Positions 5,329-7,097 of a stretch of 7,097 nucleotides of DNA are shown here, one piece after another. Positions within the stretch are counted from its first letter, which is position 1. The number at the start of each line of letters is the position of its first letter. The position numbers and the translations under genes were made by a program. The notes beneath the pieces were generated by a model. It worked only from the letters and a program-made list of their open reading frames with translations. It ran no database searches and was not told the DNA's origin. Origin of the DNA: Bacteroidota bacterium (lineage in GTDB: Bacteria; Bacteroidota; Bacteroidia; UBA7662); the NCBI GenBank assembly GCA_016868485.1, contig VGGT01000099.1, positions 1 to 7,097 of the forward strand. The letters run 5' to 3'.

Positions 5329-6852
5329 ATGAGTGCAACGACGATTGAATTTCTATCCAAACATATAGATAAGACGGTGGATTTGCAGGGCTGGTTGATG
5401 GGCAAGCGCACCGGAAAGGGACTGGCTTTTTTGGTGATGCGCGACGGCTCGGGCATGTGCCAATGTGTGGTCGATGAGCAAGAGGTGTCGGCAGAGGTCT
5501 TTGAAGATGCCCGTCGGTTGACTCAAGAAAGTAGTTTCCGGCTAACGGGTTCGGTTGTGGCCGACGAACGGCAGATGGGGGGCGTGGAAGTACGGGTAAA
5601 ATCCCTCGAGATAGTGTCGATCAGTCACGAATACCCCATTTCTCCAAAAGAACACGGGATCGATTTTTTGATGGACCACCGCCATTTGTGGCTGCGCAGT
5701 AAGCGTCAATGGGCCATCATGCGCATCCGCAACACCCTCATCATGGCCATCCACGAGTTTTTCCAATCGGAGGGCTTTATTCAAATGGACGCCCCCATTT
5801 TCACAGATAATGCATGCGAGGGCACCTCCACCTTGTTTGCCACCGATTTCTATGGTCATCCTGCCTATTTGAGTCAGAGTGGACAACTCTACGGCGAAGC
5901 AATGGCCATGGCATTTGGTAAGATTTACACGTTTGGCCCCACCTTTCGAGCAGAAAAATCGAAAACACGCCGGCATTTGAGTGAATTTTGGATGATCGAG
6001 CCCGAAATGGCCTTCCACGATCTTTCGATGAATATGGATGTGATCGAGCGGTTTCTTCGCCATGTGGTGCACCAGGTGATTGATAAAAACACCCTCGAGC
6101 TCGAGGTGATTGGTAGAGACCCTTCCGCTTTGAAGCGTGTGGCCGAACCCTTCCCCCGCATCACCTATGAAGATGCCGTAGCCATTTTGAAAGGCGAGAA
6201 GGAAGTGGATGGGCAAAACGCCTTGGCGACCCTTGAGGCCGATTTAATTCAAGTAGAGGCGCGGGCCACCACGGTTCGTGAAGAGATTGCGCAAAGAGAA
6301 GAACAACTGAAACAACCGGGACTCAAAAAAGGCGAAATAGGCTTCTATCAGTCGCGCCTTCAAGCACTCAAGGAAGAGCTTTCGGAGTGTGAGGAGCAAA
6401 TGCGCAACATCCCCATCTGGTTGCAGTCGGCAGCACAGTTCCGGATGGGCAACGATTTTGGTGGTTCCGATGAAACGGTGTTGACGCGCTTGTTTCAAAC
6501 CCCAATCATGGTCTACAATTGGCCCCATGAGGCGAAAGCCTTCTACATGAAGCGCGATGAGGGGGATGCCCGTTGGGCCAAAGGCGTTGACGTTTTGGCG
6601 CCTGAGGGTTACGGAGAAATCGTGGGTGGAGGCGAACGAGAAACAAACCTTGAGTGGTTGATTGAAAAAATCAACGAACACGGCTTGCCCATGGAGGCCT
6701 TTGAATGGTACCTCGACCTGCGTCGTTATGGATCGGTGCCCCATGCGGGTTTTGGACTCGGATTGGAGCGCTTGGTAGCCTGGGTATGCAAGCTCCCACA
6801 CGTCCGAGAGACCATACCCTTCCCGAGGATGTACGGACGCATTGCGCCCTAG
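5329..6852 (+). CDS. asnS: Asparaginyl-tRNA synthetase (asparagine--tRNA ligase), archaeal-type with coiled-coil insertion
   Basis: This is a class IIb aminoacyl-tRNA synthetase that charges tRNA-Asn with asparagine in the cytoplasm. From the ATG at 5329 it has 507 residues. An OB-fold anticodon-binding domain comes first (about 15-100: VDLQGWLMGKR, LVMRDGSGMCQCVV). The catalytic core has motif 1 (about 133-158, ending near FIQMDAPIFT), the LSQSGQLYGE segment typical of AsnRS rather than AspRS, motif 2 FGPTFRAEKSKTRRHLSEFW (202-221), VLAPEGYGEIVGG, and motif 3 GFGLGLERLVAW (474-485). The ending HVRETIPFPRMYGRIAP and the RAEKSKTRRHL form resemble the archaeal-type AsnRS group. The Bacteroides/E. 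coli group reads RAENSNTPRHL and ends IPFPRTPRNAEF. About 80 residues (290-371) between AVAILKG and FRMGNDFGGSDE are extra and heptad-like. An in-frame ATG at 5290 would add 13 residues but would start inside the promoter region and overlap the longest rpoN frame, so 5329 is preferred. It is preceded by an A-rich leader with no clear Shine-Dalgarno sequence. Confidence 0.95.
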   Translation: MSATTIEFLSKHIDKTVDLQGWLMGKRTGKGLAFLVMRDGSGMCQCVVDEQEVSAEVFEDARRLTQESSFRLTGSVVADERQMGGVEVRVKSLEIVSISHEYPISPKEHGIDFLMDHRHLWLRSKRQWAIMRIRNTLIMAIHEFFQSEGFIQMDAPIFTDNACEGTSTLFATDFYGHPAYLSQSGQLYGEAMAMAFGKIYTFGPTFRAEKSKTRRHLSEFWMIEPEMAFHDLSMNMDVIERFLRHVVHQVIDKNTLELEVIGRDPSALKRVAEPFPRITYEDAVAILKGEKEVDGQNALATLEADLIQVEARATTVREEIAQREEQLKQPGLKKGEIGFYQSRLQALKEELSECEEQMRNIPIWLQSAAQFRMGNDFGGSDETVLTRLFQTPIMVYNWPHEAKAFYMKRDEGDARWAKGVDVLAPEGYGEIVGGGERETNLEWLIEKINEHGLPMEAFEWYLDLRRYGSVPHAGFGLGLERLVAWVCKLPHVRETIPFPRMYGRIAP

Positions 6853-6908
6853 CGCAAGGGGTCATCCTAAGGGTTTGAAGCTTGGTGGCGGATGTGTTGT
6901 CTGCCGCG

Positions 6909-7056
6909 CTTGCACGGACCCCGTTAATAAGAAGCAGGGAATCGTCTTGTTGCCGCCTCGTCAGTAAGAATCAGGGGATTGTCTTGTTGCCGCCTCGTCA
7001 GTAAGAATCAGGGGAGCGGCTTGTTGTTGCCTCGTCAATAAGAAGCAGGTGAAGAG
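6909..7056. repeat. Four tandem copies of a 37-bp repeat downstream of asnS
   Basis: Copies run 6909-6945, 6946-6982, 6983-7019 and 7020-7056 with an exact 37-base period. By hand, copies 2 and 3 agree at 34 of 37 bases, copies 3 and 4 at 29, and copies 1 and 2 at 25. The best-conserved part follows CGTCAGTAAGAATCAGGGG, written CGTCAATAAGAAGCAGG in copy 4 and similarly in copy 1. In copies 2-4 the start CTTGTT can pair with AGTAAG or AATAAG across an 11-nt loop using G-U wobbles. There are no unique spacers, so it is not CRISPR, and TAA stops occur in every copy, so it is not obviously coding. It lies between asnS and the terminator, so it is probably transcribed as 3' untranslated sequence. 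The preceding 56 nt (6853-6908) hold nothing I can name. Confidence 0.85.
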
Positions 7057-7070
7057 CATCCCATAAACAC

Positions 7071-7097
7071 AAAAAGCCCCGCACGGGGCGGGGCTTC
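7071..7097 (+). terminator. Rho-independent terminator hairpin, cut by the window end
   Basis: AAGCCCCGC (7074-7082) pairs perfectly with GCGGGGCTT (7088-7096), giving a 9-bp GC-rich stem with a 5-nt loop ACGGG. An A-run precedes the stem (7071-7075), as in bidirectional terminators. The T-run expected on the right lies beyond the window and cannot be confirmed. It probably ends the asnS transcript and may also serve a convergent gene to the right. Confidence 0.75.

Noticed and set aside
5542..6216. A 224-codon - strand open frame opposite asnS.
   Set aside because: It runs antisense across AsnRS motifs 1 and 2 and its product resembles nothing I know.
6858..6922. Inverted repeat GGGGTC / GACCCC flanking 53 nt after asnS.
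   Set aside because: Only 6 bp with a long loop; expected by chance at this base composition.
6909..7056. CRISPR array.
   Set aside because: The whole 37-bp unit is repeated with no unique spacers between repeats, and no cas genes are present.

Overview
The window looks like chromosomal DNA of a member of the Bacteroidota (Bacteroidetes). The evidence is a TonB-dependent receptor with an N-terminal carboxypeptidase-regulatory-like domain, start codons with no convincing Shine-Dalgarno sequence, and three copies of TATTTTTG, a match to the Bacteroidetes -7 promoter element TAnnTTTG, placed just upstream of genes. By eye the G+C content is moderate (about half or slightly more). I see no phage, plasmid, insertion sequence, CRISPR or tRNA/rRNA sequence.

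Layout, left to right. (1) A TonB-dependent outer-membrane receptor on the + strand fills the first 2.3 kb, with a promoter element at the very left edge. (2) A compact fumarylacetoacetate-hydrolase-family enzyme follows 37 nt later on the same strand, probably starting at GTG. (3) It converges, with a 6-nt gap, on a PaaG-like enoyl-CoA hydratase/isomerase on the - strand. (4) That gene lies 22 nt downstream of rpoN (sigma-54), also on the - strand, so the two are probably cotranscribed. (5) rpoN is divergent from asnS (asparaginyl-tRNA synthetase, + strand). The 53 nt between their likely ATG starts hold a perfect 18-bp palindrome that carries a TAnnTTTG element on each strand. (6) Downstream of asnS, a 245-nt non-coding tail holds four tandem copies of a 37-bp repeat and then a GC-rich terminator hairpin cut by the window end.

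The genes do not form one obvious pathway. They cover nutrient or metal uptake (receptor), small-acid catabolism (FAH enzyme and PaaG-like enzyme), alternative transcription (sigma-54) and translation (AsnRS). The points most worth a second look are the symmetric rpoN/asnS promoter palindrome, the AsnRS (it resembles the archaeal-type subfamily rather than the usual Bacteroides type and has a predicted coiled-coil insertion of about 80 residues), and the 37-bp tandem repeat in the asnS 3' region. I found no clear multi-gene system that is new.
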